This document shows positions 11,511-22,081 of a DNA stretch of 64,000 nt, piece after piece. The stretch comes from Undaria pinnatifida (lineage: Eukaryota; Sar; Phaeophyceae; Laminariales; Alariaceae). The stretch covers positions 2,303,653-2,367,652 of the forward strand of contig JABAKD010000025.1 of the NCBI GenBank assembly GCA_012845835.1, written 5' to 3'. The notes beneath the pieces were generated by a model. That model did not search any database, was not told the origin of the DNA, and worked only from the letters and a program-made list of their open reading frames with translations. How positions within the stretch are numbered: the first letter of the stretch is position 1; the number at the start of each line of letters is the position of its first letter. The position numbers and the translations under genes are program-made.

Positions 11511-14500
11511 ATGCCTTCGGGAATGACGTTGCGCAATAAGAAGCCCGCCAAGGCTGAAAGTACACAGGTCAGTACAATGGTGACTATCCATACGCTTTGC
11601 TTCTCTTCCGCGCGCTGTCACACACGTTCACCTCACCGCAACCTGTATCTAAAACCCTCGCATACCTACCATCGACTATACATACGCTTTGCTTCTCTGC
11701 CGAGCGCTGTCACACACGTTCACCTCACCGCAACCTGTGACTAACACCCTCACATACGGATCCATCCTACTTTCCCAAACTTTTGCCTCTCCCTGCACAT
11801 CCTCTCTGTGCCGTGTATCCACAACGTCCTCGAGTCCATTGTGCTTTCTGCACGTACATCATCCATCGTCAAACCTATTTCTATCACAATCTATGCAGCC
11901 GTCCTCAACACTTTTTCTCCACCTCGCCAAATGTGTATCCTTTTCCTTTGTCAACTCATCGCCTCCAGTACCGTTCACTGTGCAAATCAACCACACGTAT
12001 TTACATGTCCGTCCACACCCCGCCGTCCCTGCGCTTTCAATCATGTACATTCTTCCGCCCTCACCACTGATCCATACGTTAGGTTGCGCAGACAATCATG
12101 TCCAGCACGGGTGCTACACCGACGCGCGCTCCATCTACTCAGGTACTTCAACTTCCTCCAATTGTACTCTCTCTCATGATTTCGCGATTACAGCTCCTGA
12201 TGCCTTCGCATACCTACTTCTTAGACGATCTTTACCTACGTCGCTATTGGATTCGTCCCTCAAAATGTGTACACTCAACTCTATGCCAAACTATTCATTT
12301 CCAACTTTACATTCCATATCCGTTACACAATATTCAGATCAAGCCGGCATCTAAGCGAAAAAAGAAGAAATCTACTCTCGCCCTTGAGCCACCCAACATC
12401 GATCAGGTAAATCTACCTTCCCTCCTTTCCTGCGCACCAATTTCACATTGCTCCTCATATGTCACAGTCGCTCCTTCTCAGCCTCACTGTCTCATTGTAA
12501 CATGCGAAAAAAACTCCCTGTAGCAATGCTTTTAATTATTTCTTCCTTTACCTCGGTCCTGTGCCATACCATCCCTTACAGGACGTGGACGACGAGGACA
12601 ACAACGACGACGGCGACGTCGACTCTCTCACCACATCTAAGAAACGTCGTACAACGAAGGTGATCATGTTCTGATGTTTTGTCACATAATGCGTCCAATT
12701 GATTTCACTTTATCGCTCCTGACTGCGCACACAATCATGTCCAGCACGTATGCTACGCTGGCGCTCGATCAATCTACTACAATACTTACGCCTACTGCAA
12801 TGTACTCTCCCTCATCACTTCGCAATTACTGCCCCTGCCGTGTTGACAAACCTACTTCATATAAAATATTTCGCTACAACGCTATTGGTTTCCTTCCCCA
12901 TGTGTGTACACACGACTCCTTGCCAGCGTATTCATTTCCACCTTTCCCATCCATATTCGTTCACCATCTTCAGAACAAGCCGGCATCTAAGCGAGGAAAC
13001 AAGAAATCTACTCGAGCCCTTCAGCCCTCCACCAACGATCAGGTGAATCTAACTTCACTCCTCGCCTGCACAGCTTGTGACCACAGAGCTGATCTTTCTA
13101 GGGTGAAGAATCAGTACGGACACTGGGTGTGCTGGATGTCGACGAGTAGAAGAACGGTTTAATGTGAAGAACACACACACAGCAATTTCCCCCTACTGAT
13201 CATATGTCACTGTCGCTCCATCTGTACCTCACTGTCTCATCGTCTCATGCATAAAATCACTCACTAAATCATTTTTTTCATGATTTCTTCTTCTTCTTCC
13301 TCCATCACGTACCTTACCATCCTTTACAGGACGACGTCGACGAAGACAACGACGATGAGGACGACGACGACGACAACGACGACGCTTTCACCACATCCAA
13401 GAAAACGCGTAATTCGAAGGTGATCATTTTCTGCTGTTTTGTGAACATAATGCGCCCCACTCATTTCACTTTTTCCTTCCTGACGCCTTTCGAAAGTCGA
13501 CGTTTTATACGATATTTCGCTGCGTTTCAATTGGTGTCGTTCCCAAATAATGTACACACGACTGCATGTGATCCATATTCTACCTTTTGCTTTCCACACT
13601 CGTTCACACGACGACGACGACACGCTCATCACGTTCGACAGTTAACGTAAAACCAAGGTCATCATTTCCTGCTAACTTTTTCCATTTAACCGCCCAACTC
13701 ATTTCAATATATCGCTCTACCCCGCGTCGTTAACACCACCTTTGTACCATTCCTTTTTGTCGCCGCCTCCCTTCCGTTCCTCTTCAGGCCAAACACAAGC
13801 GCTCCTCCACCGCCTCCAAACAAGACCAGCGTGCCAACTCCAAGGTACGCCTCGCGTCCGCAACACACGTCCTCGTGTCATTTCCCATCGCGTTCATTCC
13901 TTCAATGACACTGATATGTCTACCTCACCTTGGTTGATCCTGACCAGGCTAAATCGATCTCCGTGTCCTCATCCAAGGAAGACAAGCGCCTGAAATCCAA
14001 GGTGCGCATTTATACCACACGTCCCTATTACATTCAATGACGTCCCATATCCTGTTGCCTTCATATCCGCTAGCTGCATTTGAAGTACCCTCCTGTATTG
14101 CTGTGTTTGCCTCTTTTGTCACTTATAATATCGATTCGGCTATAGAGTCCCACATCTTTGTTAATTACTGCATCCGGTCATACGATGTTAACAAACAATC
14201 ATTTTTTTATGATTCTTGGCCTCTCACGCCCGATAGTTCATTTCACGACTAGAAACCACTCCAGTGCGTTCATCACGTGCAGTTTGTGGACCTACGAATC
14301 AAATGACGTTTATTTTTCATTACCGCCTTTGCCTTCAATCCATCGTCCAAAACTGTATAGTAACCCTTCCGTCCATTGCCTTTCTTTCCCTGCCCATCTG
14401 CTTCAGGCTGAAAAGGCGCGCCGCGACCTCCTCACTTCTGCTCTCTCCTTCGAGTCTGCGAAAACGTCCTCCTTCGTCCTTCCGACGACCATCTACGCCG

Positions 14501-15518
14501 ACACCCTCGCGTCAAAAGACTTCAAAACCATCGAATATCTCATGGCCAGCACCACGCACAACGATATCTACCCTACCATCATCAGCATCGACTCTGTGAA
14601 CAGCGTCATCAGGTTGGTCTGCAACATCAACGGCTGCCGCTTCACCGTCGATCCGACTCTCCCTATTCCGCCGTGTCGGAAGAACAAGAACTCAGCGTCC
14701 ACGAAGGGCCACGAACAACGCGGCAAGAACCAACTCTCCACGTTCTCCTTCTTCACCGTCGCCGACAAATTTCAAACCGCCGACCAACACCCCCTCGCCA
14801 GCAAGAACCGTGTCAATACTACCGTGTCCTTCTCCACCGAGGTGCGTGTCCTTCCCTACGACACTCATTCTCTAAGTTCTTTTCCGATCATGTTCATCAC
14901 TTCCATCCCAATCAACATGCACTTACAATTTGCCGCCGCCCGTCATCTTTCTTGCCGCGAAAATCACTTCCCCTCAATCAGGTTCTCAACAAGGTGTTTG
15001 GAATGGACGCTGAAGCATATGTCCTAAAGGACAACAAAACCAAGACGAAGATCGTCAAGCAGCTCACCAACCGCGTCTTCCTGTGCGCCATGAAGCGCGG
15101 ACTGTGGACTCAACAAAACACCGTCACGCTTTCCGCCCTTGCGCTCAAGCCCGTCTCGCCCAACGACATCATCCACGGTCACATGTCCGACAACGGCGCC
15201 TTCGTCGACATCCGCAAGCCCATCAAACAAGAACCCATGGATGGGGGCGGCTCCTCCACGTCCAACGCACCCACTAACACCAAGCGCAAGCGCAAGGGTA
15301 ACGGTAAGTCGAAAGACAAAGCCGTCCACCACGACAGCGACGACAACGAGGAGACTTCGTCTGAACCTGATCCTGAAATCATATCCATCGACGACGACAC
15401 CGACAGCGACAGTTCCTCATCCTCTTCCGACGAGGACACGCCGGATTCTGCATCGTCATCCGGCGAGGAAGAAGCTTCGTCATCCAGCGACGAGTCGTCT
15501 TCCGATGACGAAGATTGA
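11511..15518 (+). CDS. RPA70-like ssDNA-binding protein with acidic tail
   Basis: Ten exons splice to about 498 residues: 11511-11567, 12092-12142, 12338-12406, 12582-12659, 12974-13042, 13330-13419, 13788-13844, 13948-14001, 14407-14841 and 14982-15518. Every exon is a multiple of three and every intron is phase 0, starting after a CAG, AAG or GAG codon. The N-terminal exons are short, Lys-rich or Asp-rich and partly duplicated. The last two exons hold the folded part: STFSFFTVADKF and then VLNKVFGMDAEAYVL and FLCAMKRG, which resemble the C-terminal DNA-binding fold of RPA70 (the F-G-M/hydrophobic pattern and the closing beta strands LSALALKPV). Only part of the usual four-cysteine zinc ribbon is visible (CNINGC plus one Cys). 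The tail after about 15230 is Lys/Arg-rich and then a long Ser/Asp/Glu acidic stretch ending at TGA 15516. A role coating single strands during Helitron transposition is inferred. The start at 11511 follows a pyrimidine-rich leader and is the only ATG giving the phase pattern. Confidence 0.65.
11586..11760 (+). repeat. Tandem repeat of about 98 bp in intron 1
   Basis: CATACGCTTTGCTTCTC and TGTCACACACGTTCACCTCA each occur twice in the first intron of the RPA-like gene, about 98 bp apart. Confidence 0.85.
12080..13720 (+). repeat. Tandem duplication of RPA-like exons, about 640 bp
   Basis: A block with three short exons is duplicated. ACAATCATGTCCAGCACG is at 12092 and 12731, KPASKR exons at 12338 and 12974, and Asp-rich TTSKK exons at 12582 and 13330. 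In the second copy the first exon has lost both splice sites (AG acceptor and GT donor), so only two of its three exons are used. A third, decayed piece of the Asp-rich exon and its donor lies at about 13605-13670. Confidence 0.85.
13075..13177 (+). mobile_element. Short retroposon with 6-bp target duplication
   Basis: A 103-bp insertion is flanked by CACAGC on both sides (13069-13074 and 13178-13183). It is absent from the equivalent intron of the first duplicate at about 12435. It ends in TGTGAAGAACACACA. Shorter copies with the same 3' end are at 56027-56110 and 63394-63456. Confidence 0.8.
14130..14308 (+). repeat. Copy of the Helitron leader inside an RPA intron
   Basis: Lying in the 405-bp intron 14002-14406, this segment matches 3188-3380 in the same orientation. 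Both begin near ATAATATC and reach a CCTACGAAT-containing string before AATGACG. Confidence 0.75.
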
Positions 15519-16217
15519 TTCTACCGACGCACCTAAGCTTCTGTTTCACATACCGTAGATGATCGTCTTCTTTAGCCATCAACTTTCTTCCGGCTCATTT
15601 TCACCTGAAGTTTGTCATATGCTATCAGCGTCTCAGTCGTTTCACTTACAACGAGTTCGTAAGCTATCACACGTTTCGTGTACACTACGTAATTATTTCC
15701 AGGTCGACCTTTTCATGTTTTTTTCGCTTTCTTTCGCTGTAGCATAGCAATCGAGATTTGCTGCTTTTTGCCCTTCCACCTTCGGGGCTTTTCCGATTCT
15801 TTCATTCACGATTTCGATTATTTGTTCGAATTAATCACCGTATCATCTTCGTCGCTTTCTTCTTCACCGGGTTCACCGTCATCTTGCTCTCTTCACCATT
15901 GATTTTTATCACGGAGCTATTACACTTACTCCGTTACATAAACAACAGTGCGGCGTCACCGATGTCTCTTTCCGAGTCATTCATCCGCCTGCCCATCCTG
16001 CGTACTTTCCATTGATATTTCATCTAAAATTATACTGATTACACATTCATCGCCCCTGATACGGCCACCGCGTTTCAATTCAGTCATGCCCAAAGTCGCG
16101 GGGATGTATCATCGATGCCACTTCCTCCTTTAATAGACATAACCTGCATCCTCCTCTCTATTTCCCGCACTTCTCATCGTCAATTCATTGATTGACCTTC
16201 TTCGGGCGTATCTCCGG
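15519..16217 (+). other. 3' region of the Helitron
   Basis: Between the RPA-like stop and the terminal hairpin there is T-rich noncoding sequence without a recognisable gene. It probably includes the 3' untranslated region and polyadenylation signals. Confidence 0.5.
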
Positions 16218-16260
16218 GTGGCCGTCCCGCCGCCTACGGCGGGCGGCCACCTTACCCTAG
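16218..16260 (+). other. Helitron 3' end: hairpin plus CTAG
   Basis: GTGGCCG (16218-16224) pairs with CGGCCAC (16244-16250), and CCCGCCG (16226-16232) with CGGCGGG (16237-16243). T16225 is a bulge and the loop is CCTA. CTTACC and CTAG follow, and the next base is T. This is the canonical Helitron termination structure. Confidence 0.85.
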
Positions 16261-16303
16261 TCACTATTATTATCATTATTGTTTTTTTTCATTATTATTA
16301 TTA

Positions 16304-17466
16304 GAGTGTTTGCGAAAGTACGTTTTTAGAAATTTACTTCTTCAAAAATTGTCCCGAAGGCAATATTTGCGGTAAATTTCTGAAAAAAAGGCAAAAATGT
16401 ACTTTGTCGAAGGTAGGTTTTGATCAAAAGTTACGGTAAATTTTGTCTCTCTGTTTCATTGGCCTACAACACACCGAGCATTTGTCCGAGGCAGAACGCC
16501 GCTGCAAGGGTCTATAGCGCCCTAATCAGGACCAGTTTGAAGCACCACGCTGTTGTCACGACACAACACAAGCTACAAATACGAACGCACGGAGGATTGA
16601 GAGGGTAGTACCCTGAGCACGACGCGCAGGCGTAACATCAGAGATATGCAGCAGGCCGGTGATAAACCGTCTGTTGCTGCCCTCTGCGTCCGTGACCAAG
16701 GGTTCAGCGCTTGCTGCAAGCTGTGGTGAACTTCTCGCAGCTGGCGGAGTCGAACGCACGCACGCGGAGAGGAGCCTCAACGCAGAGAGCGACACCACGC
16801 GCCTTGATTGCGGCTATCGTGTGCCGCATCTGGCAAGATAGGACTCGTATCGGTCCATCTGTGCGACAGCAGCCACCGCGCTTCTTCAACATCACCGCGA
16901 CTGAAGCGTGGCATGACTTTCGGTTTAGGGCAGAGGAGCGGAAACTCCTCTGCCCTAAACCGCTGCGTTCACTGCGGATTCTTCGCAGGGTGGTGCTTCG
17001 CAATAACAGGTCCACGTTCCATGGGGAAACTGTGCTCCGCCTTCCCTTCCGTCGCATGAGGAAGGCGTTGCTCTGCTTGTAGCACGTGTAATGAGGTAGT
17101 CCCTGTTCACGAGGAGTTTTTTACGCGCGAGACAGACCGCCATACCTCTGATTTGTAGTCTGTTGGGTGCTTGCATGTACCGTGTTCCAGGTACTGCTGC
17201 ACCTGAAACGAGAGGCTCGAGACTGGAGTACGTACAACGAGTACTCGTATATCGTATAATACTACGAGTACTCGTACTGCTGCTGCTGTACTCGTACGTA
17301 TATTACAATCGCGCACATCCCCGTTTCCCTACTAAATTTCGGAGGCGTCGCCTGCAGGATTTTGTTTACCGCTAGCGCAAACACACCAAAAACTCGGTGG
17401 GAAGGCAATTCACTTTTTTTAGCGGAAGGCAAGTAAATTTTTAGAAACGTATTTTCGCAAACACTC
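16304..17466 (+). mobile_element. TIR element, TA target site, copy 1
   Basis: The ends are inverted repeats of about 37 bp, GAGTGTTTGCGAAAGTACG at the left and its near complement ending CGCAAACACTC at the right, flanked by TA (16302-16303 and 17467-17468). The TA duplication suggests a Tc1/mariner-type mobiliser. No transposase is seen in the 1,163 bp, so it is nonautonomous. Copy 2, in inverse orientation, is 37188-38520. Confidence 0.85.
16921..16962. other. Perfect 18-bp hairpin inside the TIR element
   Basis: CGGTTTAGGGCAGAGGAG pairs perfectly with CTCCTCTGCCCTAAACCG around the loop CGGAAA. The equivalent place in copy 2 (about 37869-37911) keeps the fold with small changes. Confidence 0.85.
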
Positions 17467-17700
17467 TATCGTTATCATTTTTATTTTTTTCATTATTATT
17501 ATACTTATTAATACAACGGCAGCTTGCGCTGCCGGGGTTGTAACGAAGACCACTGATAGGGACAGCTTACGCTAAACCTACAATGGGACTCGAAGGGTGG
17601 CCCAGCTAGCGTTGGGCTGCGAAAGCAACTGATTTAAATCGACACACGACGCGTATGAAAATACGCGGAAGACAAGTGTGGTGAGCTAAAGCTTTATTTT
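17467..17700. other. Noncoding spacer with small hairpin
   Basis: AT-rich start, then CGGCAGC TTGC GCTGCCG, a small hairpin near 17518-17535. No gene is seen. Confidence 0.45.
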
Positions 17701-18695
17701 TCCCCATCCATCCGCCGGAGGATAAAAAATATATATATATATATATATTGAATATTATTTGTGACCTAAACCTCCTAAAAAATCTTCCCCCCCCCCCCCC
17801 CCCTCTTGCTCTCCCTTACTCAAACGCCCCACCAAATATCGAAATCCGCCACATTAATAAACAATTCACGCACAGGATATCACCTCATTATCTTTCGAGA
17901 GCCATCCATGCCGCTGTGGTTCCCCCCCCCCCCCCCCCCCCCGCCTCGAACGCCCCCTTCTTCCCCATCACCCGCACCTTCGCCTAGACCTAGCACCACA
18001 CGTATGACAAACCCCTCACCTAAAGCCCTTCCTCCCCCCCCCCCCGCCCCCCCCCCCCCCCCCGCCCCCACCCCCCACCCTCCCCCCCCAACCCATCCCA
18101 ACCCCCCCCCCTCGAACACTCCACCCTCTCTTTACTCACTGATTGTACGACTTACCCCAGGATATACACGATAAACTGATGTATTATTTCCAAAAATGTC
18201 ACATTTATCCCCTCGAAATAATGTGTAGTTTCCAGGCACATATCGAGCTGCCCCCCCCCCCCCCCCGCCCCAACCCCCCCCCCCCCCCCCCCCGCCCCCC
18301 AATAATAAACTGGTGCCAAAACCGTCAGATTTATCCCCTCGAAAGGATTTATAGCTTACATGCACAAATTACCCCTCCCCCCCCCCCCCCCCCCCCCCCG
18401 CCCCCCTCCAAACCCGCTCGCTTTTGATCAAAACCAGGCCCCCCCTTTCCCTTCACAGCTGTCAGATTTTGTCCCCCTCAGAAACGGGTTTTATAGTTTC
18501 CGCGCACAGACTGACTAAAATCATCCTGTTGACCCTGATAGCTACACTGTAGCTGTAAGGGGAGTCGCCGACCTATATCCTTAATGAGGACACACAACTC
18601 TTAATGCGCGCGATCGGAGTATCACACACAGCTTGCAAAGATGAGTTTCGACGAAATCTTCGATCTCACAGCTGGAGTGTATTTTAATTTTTATA
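17700..18695 (-). repeat. Homopolymer-rich repeat R, inverted copy
   Basis: Long C runs (about 17789-17804, 17923-17942, 18036-18063, 18250 onward, 18375-18400) are separated by conserved spacers such as CCATCCATGCCG, GATATCACCTCATTATC and CCTAGCACCACACGTATG. In reverse complement these match 48120-49350 and 57345-58540. The right part (from 18558) is the repeat A core with GGGGAGTCGCCGACCTATAT. The short Pro-rich and Gly-rich frames are artefacts of the runs. Confidence 0.8.
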
Positions 18696-19561
18696 ATGTA
18701 TAATTTTTTCTTTAGTTTCATCATTAATTACTATTATTATCATTTTTATTTTTGATAATATTGTTATTATTATCAAAAAAAAAATTTCATTATTGCCCGT
18801 CGACAATGTAGCGTAGATACCTTTCCGATCTAAATTGAATATCCTTCCATAAATTGGCAGTAGCACCCAATATGAAGTCAAATGATTGCACTATAATGCA
18901 GTGGTATCTTTCGCCTGCCCGTATTATTGTTGTTTCAACAACAAAGAATCATTGCGTTTTAATGTCGTCATCGCAAAGGTAGTAGTCGATTATACATCTG
19001 GTATTATTTTGAATTTCGGCTGCTACAAGATGTAGGGTCGTTATACACGCAATTAATGGGTCAATCGGTCAATTCGACAGCAGAATTATTTTTATCATAC
19101 AAGAAGCGATCTCGCGTACAGTAGTGGAGATCCATCTGTAGAGGTGATTGGGTAGTCCCGGTCGCTCGCCAGAGTGCCTGTGAACCCGTTTGACAAAGAT
19201 TGGAACAACTGTTCGTTGCTGTAGTGCGAGCATGTATGTGGAGTGGTGCCGGTCGCCGCGATGGTGCTGGTGTTTCCGGTTGGCATATGCATACCGGCAC
19301 TACAGAGGGACAACCGCCGCCTTCCTATATGTACAATAATAGAACATTATTCTTCGAAAAACATGACGCACAAATATGAGGGGAGTCGCCGACCTATATC
19401 CTTAGTGAGGACACGCAACCTGCCACTATGGTGAAAAATAAAATAAAATAATACGAGTAGTAGTATAGCGTAAACCACGCCCAGGAAAAGAAAACTTACT
19501 TACGCACGTAACCACAAGTACCAACAACCCTGACCAAGCCATCCATCCGCAAACCGCAAAC
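18696..19561. other. Noncoding; includes a repeat A fragment
   Basis: An AT-rich segment with ATT microsatellite pieces. 19379-19430 repeats GGGGAGTCGCCGACCTATAT and the following bases of repeat A. No gene is seen. Confidence 0.5.
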
Positions 19562-19720
19562 CATCCACCATACATATGGTAGAGCAGTACTTCCGAAGTA
19601 TAGTGGAAACTACTGAAATAATTTTTTGAAATAGGTACGATGTTAGTTTAAATCAAATTTCCCCACCTAAATAAAGTAAAAATACTTTTAACACCAATCA
19701 TTGTAGTGGAGAAAAAAAAA
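19562..19720 (+). repeat. Dispersed repeat, paired with 20102-20240
   Basis: CCATACATATGGTAGAGCAG through CCCCACCTAAATAAAGTAAA is repeated in the same orientation at 20102-20240, with about 80 percent similarity by eye. Confidence 0.7.
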
Positions 19721-20101
19721 TTGTCAATAAATAAAAGATTAGGGCCCCTCCTATTACAATTTTACCCACATAGTTTAGTACAAATACCAGCAAGCAGATT
19801 TGATCTCGCAGCTGGAGTATATTTTCATTTTTCATAAAATATGAGTTTTGACCCAAAATTCGTCGAACTCATACCTGATAAATAAAATGTTAGAGTGACA
19901 GCGTTTCAATTTGGTGTCCCTCAGAGTTTTTTTATTATTATTATTAAATACAGACTAGTACTTGTATATATTTTTAATTTTTGGGGGGAGTGGCCGACTT
20001 TCATTCTCGAACGCTGTACGAGGTAACATACAAGATAACTAATAACATTCTGTATTCGTACTCCTCCCGATATTAAAGCTGGGGGAAAGAAAAAACAAAG
20101 C

Positions 20102-20240
20102 AACCCGCCTACCATACATATGATGGAGAAGTGCACTGGAAACTACAGTACTGAAGTTAAAAAATAGATGTGATGTTAGGTCTAGCTCAAAAAAATTCCC
20201 CACCACCTGAATAAAAGAGTAAAAATACCATCACTTTACG
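20102..20240 (+). repeat. Dispersed repeat, paired with 19562-19720
   Basis: Second copy, with CCATACATATGATGGAGAAG and a CCACCTGAATAAAAGAGTAA end. The piece between the copies (19795-19895) carries a divergent repeat A fragment ending ATTCGTCGAACTCATACCTG. Confidence 0.65.
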
Positions 20241-20837
20241 GATGGGTATGGCAGGAAATGCGAATGAATGCGAATGATGACTTGCATTTTGTTTCGCCGC
20301 CTGGCAATATTTTCCCGAAGAGAGATTTTTTTGCTGGACGTTGGTATAATACAACGAAATCCCGGAGAGTGGACAAAAAAATGCTTTTGGTTCTTATAAA
20401 ACTACGAAGGCTTGTGTACGAGGGGTCAGCATACAGTCCAAAAACTCCACCAAGCACCAACTGGGCACCTACTCGCGATCGTCAAACAACTCCAAAGATG
20501 GCGAGCAGGACTGCATACACGTCCCAGTTTGTGTGGTTCGGGTAACTTGGGGATTTTGATGGGCATTTTGGCAATCGAATGCACCCTTGGGGTTCGAACG
20601 AAAAAGCAGCATTTTGGCCATTTCAGAATGCCGGTCGGTATTTTTTGCCTCATTTCCTCTTATACCACTGCTGTGCATCGGATGTTTTAGCTAAATCCAG
20701 TCTTGGATTCGCATTTTATGACTGCAGTGTTCAACCATGTTCAACCATACCCATCGGTCTTTACAATTGTAGTGAACAATAAATAGGACCCCTCCTAATG
20801 AAAACTCACCCATATTATAGTATATTACAAGTACCAA
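20241..20837. other. Unassigned segment
   Basis: An open frame at 20258-20545 (95 codons) has no stop but shows no recognisable family and no supporting splice or repeat evidence. I would not call it a gene. Confidence 0.35.
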
Positions 20838-20915
20838 CAACGCAGCTTGCAAATATGAATATTGACCTGAAATTCTTCGAACTCACGGCTGACGTCCTTG
20901 AAATATTTTTATAAA
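20838..20915 (+). repeat. Dispersed repeat A, divergent copy
   Basis: Matches 1166-1250, including TTGACCTGAAATTC and GAACTCACGGCTGACGTCCT. Confidence 0.7.
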
Positions 20916-21199
20916 ATGATATCGTACAGTTTGTCCCTGACAAGGGGGGATGCAGTCCCATGTTCAACAACCGCCTCCTCCTACGCAACAGCAGCGGTAG
21001 CTACCACCAGTGAGAGAGACCGTTCGAGGGACCAGCGGAACTGGATCGTAGTCGTACAATCACTGGTGTGCTCCTCACAGTTCATGAGCACAGAATTGGC
21101 ATCCCTCAGTTTGTTGTCTCGTGCTGTACGAGATACCCTGTACCGGAGACTATATACCTACTACTGCTGCTATAGGCCCAGAAGTCCTCCAAGAACATC

Positions 21200-21400
21200 A
21201 TGAAGAGTCGACAGATGATGGCCTTGTTTCTCGGCGTTGCAGCCACAGCATCGGCGGCAGCAGACCTAAGCGCGACTGAACAAGCGTTCTTAACGGGCAC
21301 GTCTCCTGGGGGGCACGCTGAGCGTCCCACCGCCATCCTGGTGATGGCAGTGGGCAGGTCGGGTTCGTCAATGGTCGGAGAGTTTTTCAATCAAAACAAG
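21200..21400 (+). CDS. Secretory sulfotransferase, first exon only
   Basis: Sixty-seven codons from ATG 21200 to a consensus GTAAGT donor at 21401, phase 0. Residues 1-21 form a signal peptide or anchor (short basic start, hydrophobic MALFLGVAATASAAA). Residues about 48-66, ILVMAVGRSGSSMVGEFFN, match the 5'-phosphosulfate-binding loop of Golgi carbohydrate sulfotransferases (R-S-G-S-S with a hydrophobic strand before it). Such enzymes transfer sulfate from PAPS to glycans in the secretory pathway. No second exon with the FEP-type block was found downstream, so the gene is either interrupted by very long repeat-filled introns or is an orphan exon. Confidence 0.6.
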
Positions 21401-21527
21401 GTAAGTTATGAGGCATATATCGGGACCAATATATTTAGTGTTAATGCCGGTAATTTCTTACTGCTGCTGTGAATAGAGTATGTGTGCGCTGTCTTCACAT
21501 TAAACAGTTCTTCATTTATTTCTGACC

Positions 21528-22078
21528 CAGGCTACGATAGGGGGGTCCCCTCTTGGGCCTTTTATTTCAGTGGCCAGGGGTCACTCGCGCGAGTAACCCC
21601 TTGCGAGTGACCCTTTGATTCCAATGCGATCTTGACCCAGGCTATGGTAGGGGGGTCCCTTTTTGGGCCTTGAATTTCAGTGACGAGGGGTCACTCGCGC
21701 GAGTAACCCCTTCGTTCTTTTGCAATCTTACGTTTTCTTCATGTTTTATATTGACGAAATCAATCCGCAATGCAAAGGTAATCTAAGCTGCTACAAAACA
21801 ACTGCCTAAACCGTTTTCATCCGCGAGGTACAGAGTCACTCGTGCGAGTGGCTCAAACACACCAGTGAAAACGGGGGGACCCCCCCTACCGTAGCCTTGG
21901 TCTATTACGTATGCTTCATGTTTCATATTGACGAAACCAATCCGCAATGCAAAGGTGATCTAAGCTGCCACAAAACAAGTGCCTAAACCATCTTCATCTG
22001 TGGGGTACAGAGCCACTCGTGCGACTGGCGCAAACACACCAGTAAAAACGGGGGTACTTCCCCTACCGTAGCCTTGAT
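21528..22078. repeat. Inverted-end repeat with nested duplications
   Basis: AGGCTACGATAGGGGGGTCC (about 21530) and AGGCTATGGTAGGGGGGTCC (about 21640) are mirrored by CCCCCCTACCGTAGCCTTGG (about 21883) and CCCCTACCGTAGCCTTGATC (about 22060). Both left units contain GTCACTCGCGCGAGTAACC, itself palindromic. Both right units share TCCGCAATGCAAAGGT and CACTCGTGCGA. The layout is A-A-B-B with inverted outer ends, as in a MITE-like element that duplicated internally. Confidence 0.7.
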
Positions 22079-22081
22079 CTT

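Larger units (their letters stand above)
3195..16260 (+). mobile_element. Helitron carrying Rep/helicase and RPA-like genes
   Basis: The element encodes the Rep/Pif1 helicase characteristic of Helitrons and, downstream on the same strand, an RPA70-like gene, a pairing known from plant and some other Helitrons. The right end is clear: a 14-bp GC-rich hairpin at 16218-16250, six bases, then CTAG at 16257-16260 followed by T, as expected for insertion between A and T. The left end is inferred: A followed by TCACGATTCAGC at 3195, because this is close to the edge of homology with an internal copy at 14130. The helicase gene carries a stop and a frame change, so this copy is probably not autonomous now. 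Confidence 0.75.

Noticed and set aside
16704-17057. ORFs shared by the two TIR elements as a transposase
   Set aside because: They are conserved only because the DNA is; no DDE or helix-turn-helix pattern is visible and frames differ between copies.
17880-18119. Glycine-rich and proline-rich ORFs
   Set aside because: They arise from C/G homopolymer runs of repeat R.
20258-20545. 95-codon ORF as a gene
   Set aside because: No family resemblance, splice context or repeat evidence supports it.
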